From the NCBI RefSeq assembly GCF_001625215.2, contig NC_030389.2, positions 35,267,454 to 35,331,453 of the forward strand: a stretch of DNA of 64,000 nt, given 5' to 3'. The first letter of the stretch is position 1. Each line of letters opens with the position of its first letter. Below the pieces are notes generated by a model. It was not told the origin of the DNA. It saw only the letters and a list, made by a program, of their open reading frames with translations, and did no database searches. The DNA is from Daucus carota subsp. sativus (lineage: Eukaryota; Streptophyta; Magnoliopsida; Apiales; Apiaceae). Both the position numbers and the translations under genes were made by a program. This document shows positions 42,146 to 54,600 of the stretch, in pieces.

Positions 42146-44154
42146 TGTGTTCACTTTGATGGAATAAAATGAGTGGAAAATAAAATGAAAAATTATATTG
42201 AAATTAATTTTATGAAGAAAGAAGAACACTACAAGAAAAATGGCTAAAAGCTACCGTCGAAATTGAGCTTTTACATAAAAGTTGATGTATATGGTCGTCT
42301 TTAATTAAAAACGACCGCGCATAATTGGTAGTTTTGAAGATGGTCGCTTTTAATGATTTCGGTGGCTTTTATATGAAAGTCACCGCTTTGCTAATCGGTT
42401 TTGCTATAATTAAATTCCTTTCTGTCACTTTAATTTTTTGGCCAAATTTTGAATTCCCCCGCTTACAAATAAAAAATGATCATAATTCTCTTTGGTCGCT
42501 TTTATATGGTTGTTTCTAACAAAAATCAAAATATTTTTGTTACTACCCCTGCTTATTGCAAACAGATCAATGAATCATTCAACCATGAAAATAATCAACA
42601 TAATTTAATTACTGGGAGAGGAGTGTGAACAAAATACAAATTAATAAACATAAAAAGAAGAAAGAAGCATTCGTAAATCCGTAAATAATTCACGATAATA
42701 CATAATCTAAGTTCCAATCTTTGTTCCAACTACAATACCATGTACCAAAATATTAGGGTGAGCTGCCTATACATAATGCCATTGCAACCAAAGACAATAT
42801 CATATCTAGACTATGATAGCAGGCCATTCTACAAGGTGTCCAAATATTCTAATAAATTATCAATTAATTATATATTAATCTATACAAACACATTTAAATA
42901 AATCACCAAATATACAATAAATAAACAATAATTATTACATTTATATTATTAGTGCTACTTATTTTCAATAAATGTAATTCAAAATGATTGTTGTTAACAT
43001 ATTTAATATATTATATCTATAAAAATTCTCTTCTTGAAAAGTTAGCAACTAATATTTAGAATGTCATTTAAACATAATCATTTAATTTGCAATTATAAAA
43101 TAAATAAAGATTAATTTAGGAAAATTAATTATGAAAAATGACTTACTTGCTTTGAAATTAGTAGATAAGAACAAATATTTAGCATGCCATTTTAACATAA
43201 TCATGTAATTTACAATTATACAAGAAATATATAATAAATTAGATAGCAACAAATATTTAGTATGTCATTTTAACAATATAATGTAATTTACAATTATACA
43301 AAAAATATATAATAAATTATGAGAAATGATACTTACTTGCTTTGAAATTAGTAGATGTGTGAGCTTGAAGGAAGGAGAGAAAATGGTGGAATATGTTATG
43401 TGGGAGAGATGAGGGGAAATGAAGTGGGCACAAACCAACGGCAGTGGATAAGAAATATTTTTGAACAAAAGGGACCGCGCTAAAGGTGGTCACTTTTACA
43501 TTCCACTGAAACCGGTCGCTTTTGTATTCCACCGAGCCCGGTCGCTTTTGTTTCAACATTTTTCACCTCCGTGAACATGAATTTTCCCGCCTGTACATTA
43601 AAAAAAGAAAAGCGATCGCAGAACACTGTTGGTCGCTTTTGTATTTAAAAGTGACCAATAAAAAGCCACCATTTGCAAAAGCTACCAATTAAATACGACC
43701 ACCATTAAAAGCCACCGTTATTAGTCGCTTTTGCTAGTCAGAAAATCAAAGTTTGAAATTATATTAAAAGCTACCTATTTCGGTGGTTTTTATTCGTGGT
43801 TGCTTTTATTTGGTCGCCTCTAGCCAATTTTCTTGTAGTGGAAAATATGAGATAATAGTGACTAAATATAAAAGAGTTTATATTTCTTGTGATAAGGATT
43901 CTAAAGAAACATTACGTAGAAATGGAATGAGCATTCCTTCCAAACAGGTGGTTTATAATTCTAGTTAAAATAGTAGAAACGAAATGATTGAAGGAATAAA
44001 CATTATAGACATTTTCTCCAATCAACACTATGTTAGAGTACAAAATTCATTCCATTTTTCGTGTCTTCCATTCCATCCAAGTAAACACAACATCATGTTA
44101 GAGTACAAAATTCATTCCATTTTGGCTATCTTCCATTCCATCAAAGTGAACACA
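42146..44154. mobile_element. MITE split by CACTA-like element 2
   Basis: The ends are a perfect 20-bp inverted repeat TGTGTTCACTTTGATGGAAT. Removing the nested element at 42227-43840 leaves a MITE of about 395 bp. Its right end is partly duplicated (the 'agagtacaaaattcattcca' block and the inverted terminus appear twice, near 44034-44092 and 44100-44154). Confidence 0.75.
42227..43840. mobile_element. Non-autonomous CACTA-like element 2
   Basis: 1,614 bp. Ends CACTACAAGAAAA and complement CACTACAAGAAAATTGGC, with the 3-bp duplication gaa (42224-42226 and 43841-43843). Subterminal copies of 'ggtcgcttttg' variants are abundant, as in CACTA transposase-binding regions. No transposase. Confidence 0.85.
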
Positions 44155-44402
44155 ACCCTACAGTTAGTCATTTAAGTGTACTATAGGAAACCGTATAGAA
44201 AATGCATTCTTGTGAGACAATAAGAGTTGTTAGCATAAGAGGTGATCACATGGATGGGAAGATGCTACAAACAACTGGTGGATTGTTATGTCAATTTTGT
44301 CTAACAACTATATTGAAATATAAGCTTCCAGTACAGCTAGCAGATCATATTATCTTCATATTTTGGCCTTACTGTTAGAGTAATATTTATTATACTTATA
44401 TA

Positions 44403-44892
44403 CACTACACCAATTCTGGCCAATTACGACGGATATCTTACGACGGAAAAGGCGGAGCGCAAAACTTACGACGGAATACCAACATTCGTCGTATTTTCTC
44501 ATCAATACTTACGACGTAACAACCTTCCGTCGCATGTTTTGCTAGAATTCAGGCGCGCTCTAATAAAAAATAATAAATATTTTTCCCGCGAAAAAACCGT
44601 CGTAATTTAACTGTCGTAAGTTAACATATCTACCTAAATAAAGTCAAAAAATAAAAGAAAATAAAGTATTTTCTTTTCCGTCGTAAATACGCCGTCGTAA
44701 GTTCATATAATTATATAATTATATCTGTTTTAAAAATGAAAAATAAATGGAAATTATAAATTTTAATTGTTCGTCGTAATTTAACCGTCGTAAATTAACA
44801 TATCTACCCAATTAAAGAAAAAAATAAATGAAAATAAATTGATTTTCTCTTCCGTCGTAAATCCGTCGTAATTGCCCAGAATTGGTGTAGTG
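44403..44892. mobile_element. Non-autonomous CACTA-like element 3
   Basis: 490 bp. Ends CACTACACCAATTCTGG and its near-perfect complement, with duplication ata (44400-44402 and 44893-44895). Subterminal 'tacgacgg' motifs recur in both orientations. Confidence 0.85.
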
Positions 44893-45290
44893 ATATGCGA
44901 TTTTTAAACAGAAACACTTATTAATTTATCATAGTTGGTTTAACTTACCTCGTCAACTAATAGGAGCTAGAAATTGCAATAGCATATTTCTAGAATTTAT
45001 AAGACAAAAATTGGTTTTGCTTATATAAGTAGTAGTATGGTTAGCAGATTGAAGATTGACTTAACTGTTATTGACTAAGCAGTGTTGTTTTGATTAGGAA
45101 TTGTAGTGCTGTTTTATATGAAATTATTTGTTAAATAGCTGTTTTATAATAATAGGCACATATCAAACTGAAAAAACTCCTCCAAATAGCTTACAGAATT
45201 AACTTAATTATTTAAATTAAACCGCTACTTCAATCTCTGTTTATTTTCTTCTGTTGATCCAGAAATTCGAACATTTTTATATACACCAAT
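44893..45290. other. Upstream of the ankyrin cluster
   Basis: No coding. A+T rich. Confidence 0.3.
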
Positions 45291-45410
45291 ATGACTAATT
45301 GTGATATAATTATGGATGAATTAGATGATTTCTATGATGCTCCCATAGATGGAGATACTGACGCCATTGCTGAATTGCAGATAGAACTTGATACACTCAA
45401 CGACAAATGA
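45291..45410 (+). pseudogene. Stub of an ankyrin-gene first exon
   Basis: A 39-residue frame, or 32 from the second ATG at 45312, reads MDELDDFYDAPIDGDTDAIAELQIELDTLNDK then TGA. It resembles the start of the real gene (MDLDTLFDAAMAGDAHAIAELEMKADTL at 45619). A second partial echo follows at about 45430-45475. It is a truncated duplicate of the 5' end, about 300 bp upstream of the functional start. Confidence 0.6.
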
Positions 45411-45618
45411 AGATCCATGACTACATCTTTATCCATGATTTTTATGATGCTTATAGACGGAGATACTGACAAATAAATTATATATAACAACTTGCTAGTC
45501 AACATCTTCTTAATATATATAACCAAGCTTCCATTTATATATATATAACTAGCAAGTTGTTGTATTAATCCGAGAAATTCCACCAGGCAGGAGCAACTGG
45601 TAGAGTAAAGATATAGTC

Positions 45619-48600
45619 ATGGATTTGGATACTCTCTTCGATGCTGCCATGGCAGGAGATGCTCATGCCATTGCTGAATTGGAGATGAAAGCTGATACAC
45701 TGTTCGAATATGAAGAAATTATCCTTCACCTGCAATCAGAGAAGGGAAATACGGAACGTGTGAGATTCATTTTGAGTGAATTTCCACACAAAAATCTTTT
45801 GACGAAGCTGAGTAGAGATAAGCGTTCATTACTTCACTGGGCAATTTATACTGGACGAACTGAAGTGGCTGAGGTCATCATTGATGCAGCTCGCCATTTG
45901 CCTCCTCCTTCAGATAATGATAATAATCCAGTTACTTCTTTTCAAGCTTTTCTCAGGCAAGGTGATGAAGATAACAACACAGCTTTACATGCAGCAGTCA
46001 CAGAAGGAAACCTCGCTATTGTTAAGCTACTAGTAGAGGCCGACCCGACTGATACACATATTCAAAACAATATGGGCAGAACACCAATGTATATAGCTGT
46101 GGAAAAAGGGCTCCACGATATAGAAGAGATTATCTCTACAACTTGCACTGCTCCATCTTTACTCGGACCTCATTGGGGTGCTGTTCAGCGTATTGAAAAT
46201 GTGGACCGAGGTATGCTCTTTAAAGACTCTTTTCTTAACATAATATACTTGTTTTTGTTTTTTAAGCTGAATCCAGTTTTGTTATTTGTTAAAATCTTCT
46301 TCATTACACTTTTTTATTTTTGTAGCTAAGAGCCCTGGTGGAAGCCTCTACAAAATTATGAATAAAGATGCTCTGTATGCGGCTGCCATTGCTAGAGATG
46401 CTGATGCCATAGCTGCATTGGAGATGCATGCTGATAAACAGAACCAATATAACAAAGAAACTATCCTTCACACAGATTCCAGAGAAGGAAAAACAGAACA
46501 CGTGCAATTTATATTAAGGGAGTTTCCAGACAAAAACCTTCTGGTCAAGCTCAACAATTATAAACAGACTGCACTTCACTTGGCTTTGTCTGACGGACAC
46601 ACTGAAGTGGCCGAGATCCTCATTAATGCTGCTACAGATTTACTGCCTCCTTCTCCACATGATGATAATACTGATGATGATGATGATAATCCAGTTATTT
46701 CACTCCAAGCTTTCCTTAGGCAAGCTAATAAATGGTTGGAAACGGCCTTATCCATAGCAGTTGAGAACGGTTACGCTCCTATTGTTAAGCTATTAGTAGA
46801 GGCCGACCCAAGTGATAAACATATTCAAAATGATCGAGACAGAACACCACTGTACATAGCTGTTGAACAAGGGTACAATGATATAGTAGAGATAATCTCG
46901 TACAACTTGCACAGCTCCGTCTTTGAATGGACCAGATGGTAGTGCTGTTATGCGTATTAAGAATCAGGACCAAGGTATGCTTATAAGACTCTTTTCTTCA
47001 AAACATACTTGTTTTTGTTATGAGTTAATTGCAAATTACACCTCTAAACTTGGGCCCAAACGCACTTCGGACAACATACTTTTATAAATTGTATTTTGCA
47101 TCCCCTCGGTATTTAGCGCGCTGCAATGTACAACCTTTCCGTCCAAGTCCGTTAAATCTCATTGTTTAACCTTACTTAAGTAAGGGTAGAACGGGAAAAT
47201 CCATTTTCAACGATCTTCTTCCCCAATTTTCTATATATGCCCTAATTTCTTGGCTTAGTCTCTTCTCTTCTTTAGAAAATATACATTTGATCATCAAGAG
47301 CCATACGTCATATGGGTATAGATCAATTAAGCAGACATACAGTGAAATATATATAAAAAAATCATTCCTGGGACCTTGATATAATTCAAACAAATATAAC
47401 CTATACGCGGTTTAAGGCTGGGGAGAGGGACCGAGTATATCCAACAAAGACTGCTAAATCTTCTTAAAACCAGTATATACTGTATAGAATTTAGAATAAA
47501 CAACCTTATTTCATTAGCATCACCTGATCATCACTTAGATCATTAAACATCGCACTACACATGTGTACGGAGCTTCGCTGTTACCCAGAAAATAAATACG
47601 GAGGCTCGCTCCGATGACTAGTTCTGCACGTTCCAGTGGGGTGGTTTATGATTTGCGCAGGGTTTTTTTAGAATTAGATGTTAATTTTGTAATTAACTGA
47701 TGATTAGTGGTTTAGTGTTTTAAATTTTTTTAATTACCATAAATGCCATTGATTTTTAAACTGCTGCGCTATCTTTTGACGGAAAGGATGTCGAATGCAG
47801 CGCGATAAATAGTAAGGGGTTGCAAATTGCAATTTATAAAAGTTTGTTGACTGAAGTGCGTTTGGACCCAAATTTAGGGATGTATTTTGCAATTAACTCT
47901 TTTGTTATTTAAGCTGAATCCAATTTTCTAATTGTTAAAATCTTCTTCACTATTTGATTTGACACTTTTTTTATATTTATATATAGCTAAGAGCCCTGGT
48001 GGAAGCCTCTACAAAATTGTGGATAGTGATGCTCTGTATGCGGCTGCCATAGCCAGAGATGCTGATGCCATAGCTGCATTGGAGATGCATGCTGGTAAAC
48101 GGAACAGACGCGAAGAAACTATCCTTCACACAGAGTCCAGAAAAGGAAAAACAGAACACGTGCGATTTATATTAAGGGAGTTTCCGGACAAAAACCTTCT
48201 GGTCAAGCTTAGCACAGTTAAATGGACTGCACTTCACTTGGCATCGTCTGAAGGACACACAGAAGTGGTTGCGATCCTCATTGATGCTGCTACACATTTA
48301 CTGCCTCCTTCTCCACATGATGATAATACTGATGATGATAATCCAGTTACTTCATTCCAAGCTTTCCTTAGGCAAGCTGATAAATGGTTGGAAACTGCCT
48401 TATACAGAGCAGTTGAGAAAGGTCACGCTCCTATTGTTAAGCTATTAGTAGAGGCCGACCCAAGAGATAAACATATTCAAAATGAACGAGGCAGAACACC
48501 AATGTACGTAGCTGTTGAAAGAGGGTACAATGATATAGTAGAGATAATCTCTACAACTTGCACAGCTCCGTCTTTGAATGGACCAGATGGTAGTGCTGTT

Positions 48601-51600
48601 ATGCGTATTAAGAATCAGGACCAAGGTATGCTTATAAGACTCTTTTCTTTAAACATACTTGTTTTTTGTTATTTAAGCTGAATCCAATTTTCTTGGTTAA
48701 AATTTTCTTCACTATTTGATTTGACACTTTTTTTTTATTTTTATATATAGCTAAGAGCCCTGGTGGAAGCCTCTACAAAATTGTGGATAATGATGCTCTG
48801 TATGCGGCTGCCATTGCTAGAGATGCTGATGCCATAGCTGCATTAGAGATGCAGGCAGATAAACGGAACAAATACGAAGAAACTATCCTTCACACAGAGT
48901 CCAGAAAAGGAAAAACAGAACACGTGCGATTTATATTAAGGGAGTTTCCAGACAAAAACCTTCTGGTCAAGCTTCAAAATCGTAAAGGGACTGCACTTCA
49001 CGTGGCATTGTATGCAGGACACACAGAAGTGGCTGAGATCCTCGTTAATGCTGCTACACATTTGCTGCCTACTACTTTTCAAGCTTTCCTTAGGCAAGCT
49101 GATGATAAAATGGACACTGCCTTGCACGCCGCAGTTCAGATGAAAAATGTGGCCCTCGTTGAGCTATTAGTGGAGGCCGATCCAAGTGATTCACATACAC
49201 AGAACAGTCAAGGTGAAACACCAATCTACATAGCTGTCGAAAGAGGGTACTACGATACAGCGAAGATGATTTGTACAACTTGCACTGCTCCTACTAATTT
49301 GGAGGTTCCTAGTGGTAGCACCACTGTTTTACATATTCTTATCAAGAAGGCCGCCCAAGGTATATTTTCGGTTTATACCCCTAACCTCTCCAGCATATTT
49401 ATTGTTAGTAAACAAAATTTACAGCATACATACATGTATCATATAAAAATGCAAAAGGTTGAACAGTTATAATCCACTCAAGTGATGTGGGCAAAATGAT
49501 ATATATTTGGTTTTTAACAGTTATAAGATATTCTTTTTAACATCAGATAATAAATTTTATGCTATAATACTTCGAATATCTTATATTTGAAATATAAAAA
49601 AGAAGACCTTTATTCTAATTCTTTTTTTTTGTTAACTTCACAGAAGAAGATACAGATGCTATTGAAAATATAGATGCTATTGCGGAAATCATCCTAAAAC
49701 CCCTAAAAGTTGTTAATAATTATCTGCCTGGGAAGTCTAAGATGATTAGAACTGACGAGGAAATCATCCTAGAACCCCTAACAGTTGAAGATAATTATCT
49801 GCCTGAGAAGTCTAAGATGATTGAGCTCTGGGATAGAACTGACGAGGAGAGATGCACCATTTTGCAGTTGGCTGTAGAGAGAAATCATTTGAAGATTGTT
49901 AATTTAATATTGCAAGCCGTTGAATCAATAGTATCTGCGGCTTGTAGTTGTAGTTTGATGGATGTCGAGCCTGTAATTCGCACTTTCATGAGTATCAAGT
50001 CTTTGAGTTACAAAGCCATGGATAAAGAACACATTGATATGTTCAACTCACTCACCACAGCATATGAAGCATGCAAAGAGCAGGTCCCAAGGATTGGAAA
50101 TAAAGTGGATAGATACAAAATGTGGTTGATTTCTGCTATTTGTCACCGCCAAGAAGGTATATACAGTTATTTGATACTCCCTCTGTTTTTTTTATGGGCA
50201 CGTATGGGTTGACCGCCTAGTAAAAAATGTTATTTTTAATTGATTTTTTTTTGTTAATTAAAATTTTGATTACATATTTATATTGAGAAAAAGAAAATTT
50301 TAAAAATTATATTTTTAATTATCCGGTCAAAACACTTAAAAGTGTGTGTCAAAAAGTCAAACGTCATATATTAAAAAACAAAAGGAATATGATTAAAATA
50401 CAATTAATATAATATATTAATAATCATAACCTAAATTAAATATGATATCCTATGTAAAATTATGTTATATGGATTATTTTTTTAACAGACAATACATAAT
50501 TATGAGATAGGAACATTAGAAATATATTTTTATATTTGTGAGACATTTATCTGTATATGTGTGTCTGTGTGTAAGATAAAAAATAATTATTATATGTATA
50601 TGAATATGTATATAATAATTATTTTTCGTGTATATGAATATGTTAAAGTTGTTCGATTCGACCCTCAAGTTTTTATGTTGTACCTTTTAGCCCTTTTTTA
50701 AATACCGGTATAAATCGGGGGTTAACTTGACAATTCATACTCAGAGTAAAGTTTGGGCATACGTTTTGACCCCTAAAGTATACATCTCGTTCCTTTTAAC
50801 CCCTAAAAATTACATTAAAATACATTAGATGTTCCTTTTAAGCTCGATGTTTCATGCCCCTTTTAACCCTCACGTGTGAAATATCAACTGTGTCCACCCC
50901 GTTTTATACCGGTATACACCATAAGGGCTAAAAGGTTCATTCGCAAAACTTGGAGGGTCGAATCGAACGACTTTGAATATCGAGGCCGCATCGGAACTTC
51001 CACCCAAACTTCGAGGGCTAAAAGGTCATTAAGCCTTTTAATTATAGAAGATCTGATAATTAGTAAAACAGATATTAAGGTCCAAGTTTAAATTTAAAGC
51101 TAATATACACTAATTTGCAAAGAATAATAACACAATGAGATGAACTAATCCACTTCTCCTATCCACAAAAGTATTATTGATGTCATTTTTCATGTTTTGT
51201 CCTTTCTCTTTGGACTTTAGATATCAAGATCAGTTCTGATGAAATTGTTAGTCCTGAGAATTAAAAAGCTTGGTTTCATAGTATTACTAACTTGACTATT
51301 GTTTGACAATTTAAAAATATACATATATAAAGAGGATAGATTCAGTTTGATGAAAATATACATATATAAAGAGGATAGATTCAGTTTGATGCCCAGTTGA
51401 TAATCACTTTTTTTTTCAGAATCGGTAATTAGCATTTTGAAGGAGGAATTTTATCTTGAACACCCTGTAACCTTTGCCGACAATCTAGGATGGACGGCCC
51501 TTCATCATGCAGCATACCACGAATTTGATACAGTGATTCATGCTATAGTGGAAGCACAAAAAAGGTTCAGACACTCATTTGTATACCAAGATATGTTATC

Positions 51601-54600
51601 AACACCTTTTCAGGTAGCAGCAGCAAAAGGGTATACTTCTACGGTCATATGTCTTATGCAGTCATGGCCATCTTCGTCATCAGCATATACTGTTGTTGAT
51701 AAAAATGAACGAAGTATACTACACTTAGCCGCATTGCAAAGTAAAAAAGAGATGATACAAGGCATTTTAAAATATTGTTCGCAAGAGTTGAAGGAAGAGT
51801 TTGTCAATAAGCAGGATAAAAATGGTGATACACCACTTCACATTCTTATCAGGCGTGGTTGCTTTATTCCTGAACTCCTGAAATATGAAGGGCTTCATTT
51901 AAGGGTAAAAAACAAGAGAGGTTGGACTGCTGCTGATATGTTATATTCTGAAGAGAAAGTTATTGATGATCAGGTACTCTAAAACTTACATTTTTATACT
52001 AATTGTGAAAACTTGTATTCTTATTCTTATTTCACAAAAAAACACTTTAAAACTCAGAGAAAGAACATGTGCAACTCTACTATACATAAAGATGACGTAT
52101 GGACCGTCTTCCCACGTGTTCCTGATTTTCACCATTTAGGTGATTTTATATATATTGTTATCTTCAAATTAAGGTGATTGTTATATTATTTTCTTTGCTT
52201 TATTTATAGGTACAAATCAAACTTGTAATTGATGGTTTGCATCCATCAAAGGATATTTTTTCAAATTCTGTGTTGCCAAGTATACGAATGAAAGAAGATA
52301 AGATTCTTCATGAACAAGCAAAACTGAAGGTGCAAGGAAAGTACGCAGCAATGAAAGGAGATACTGATGCCATTGCCACTTGTTTTGCCGATGCCATTGC
52401 TGGAGATTCTATTTCCGCAGCAGCATTGAAGATGAAAGCAGATAAACCGAATGAATTGAAAGAGACTATCCTTCACGTTGAATCAAAAAAGGGAGATATA
52501 GAAAACGTGCGACTCATTGTGAGTGAGTTTGCAAACAAAAGCCTTTTGGGGAAGCTGGATAGATCGAAACAAACTGCACTTCACCTTGCAGCACAACACG
52601 GACATATTCAAGTGGTTAAAGCTCTCATTGATGCAGCTAGACTTTTGCCTTCTTCTTCAGCGAATGATGATTCCCATAATACAGTCGGTTCTTTTCAGGG
52701 TTTTATTAGGCAAGCTAATGATCCAGACCTGAACACCGCATTACACCTTGCAGTGCTTAATGGAAAAGTGGAAATAGTTAAGCTCTTGGTAGAGGCAGAT
52801 CCAAATGCTAGCCATGTTCAAAATAAAGAAGGCAAAACTCCAATCTATATAGCTGCGGAAAATGGGTACAAAGATATAATAAAGGAGATCTGTACAGCTT
52901 GCAGAGCTCTGTCTTTAGATGGTCCGGGTGGGAGGACAACTGCTTTGCATGCTCTTATTGAGAATATGGACAGAGGTATGTAGTATGGATGTATGATTTG
53001 AATTTGTCAAGCTTCAGACTGCTTATTTAAAAAATACATTTCTGATATCTTGTTGGACGAATTGATAAACTTTTAGTGTAGATCAATAAAAGTTTTTAGG
53101 TGTTACTCAGTATATTTTAGGGACCTAGTCTCATATTTTAAAAATTTTGTAAGGAGGAGAGATCGATGTCATTGGGATGATGGTTAACAGAGCCAAATGT
53201 TGGAGTACTGCTCAGAATGCATCAGATGCTGATTTTAGATCATTATTTAGTAAAAAAGACAAGTCAGAAAGAACTGTCTTACAACTGGCAGTGGAAAGAG
53301 ATGATGTGAATGCTGTTACACTGACACTACAAGAAGATCCGGCCTATCAACGTGGTGGTGAAAAGAAAAGAAATGATCTGATGCGTTTAATCTGCAAGGC
53401 CATTGATAACGAGTATAGTCCTGATATTATCAAGTCACTTTCTGAAACTTACAAAGATGGAATAATCGACCATGATCCTAACCACGTGCTTGCTTTAATC
53501 CTTGCGATTCATAAGCTTGATAAAGGTATGTAATATATATCAATATATACTATATTATTCAATTATTTGATTACTTGTAGAAAGTTAATTTGCAAATAAG
53601 TGCAGAATATTATGTAAGCTACTTCAAGTAAAATTTTTGTTGCTATATCAAGTACTTCAGTATAATTGAGACCTCATGTGGTGCGACTAAAATTTAAGAT
53701 TATCATGTGTATTTTTTTCTTGACTTGTGTTTGATGACAATTCAGGTATTCACATATTTTTTTTTTGCTTCAGAATCTGTACTAAATCTCTTGGAGAAGG
53801 CCAAAACACTTGTAACTTTTACTGAAGATAATGGGTGGACACCTCTTCACTATGCAGTATATTACGAATTTGATTGGATACTTGATGCCATAATAAAAGC
53901 ACAAAACGATTTGGAACACCCATTTGTGTTACAAGAGATGGAAAAAACGCCATTTTATTTAGCTGTCAAACATGGATATACTTCAACGTTGTTACGACTT
54001 ATGAAATTATGGCCAGCTTCATCTTCTACTGAGGGCTCTCTATACACAATACGTACTCAAGAAGATCAAAATATATTACATTTGGCAGCTGCGGCTGATT
54101 CTGCTGATAAAAGAAAAGCTGCTGCTGATAACAGAAAAGAGATGGTACAAGGTATTCTCAAATATTGTCCGAAAATGTACAAGGACGATATGTTGAAACA
54201 ACCAGATAGCAACGGTGATACTCCTCTCCATCTCATTATCTCCCAAGGTTGTTTTATCCCCGAACTAGTAAAATATGAAGGACTTGATACAAAAACAAGA
54301 AACAAGCAAGGCTTTACTCCTATGGACATGCTGTATGTTAAAGATGCCATTGTTGAAGATCAGGTACTATAAAACCTTACTTTTCTTTTGCACTTATTAA
54401 TGATAACAATTTTTTTGTCCTTTCGTAACAAGGAAATAACGGAAGTACAGGAAACTTAGTACCTTAAGTCTTGCTTTCAATTAGTATGTAGTAAATGCTT
54501 ACCTCTGTTTAGCTTCCATTGGTTTTAACTTTGCTCTCTGGCTAGTTGCATCAGAGGTGCCGAGGCAAGAAAGATTACTGCAATGATTATTTTGATACCT

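Noticed and set aside
45619..51973. Exons 1-6 as a separate complete ankyrin gene
   Set aside because: No stop or PGG exon follows exon 6 and its donor is in phase with exon 7, so a single gene fits better. Kept as an alternative.
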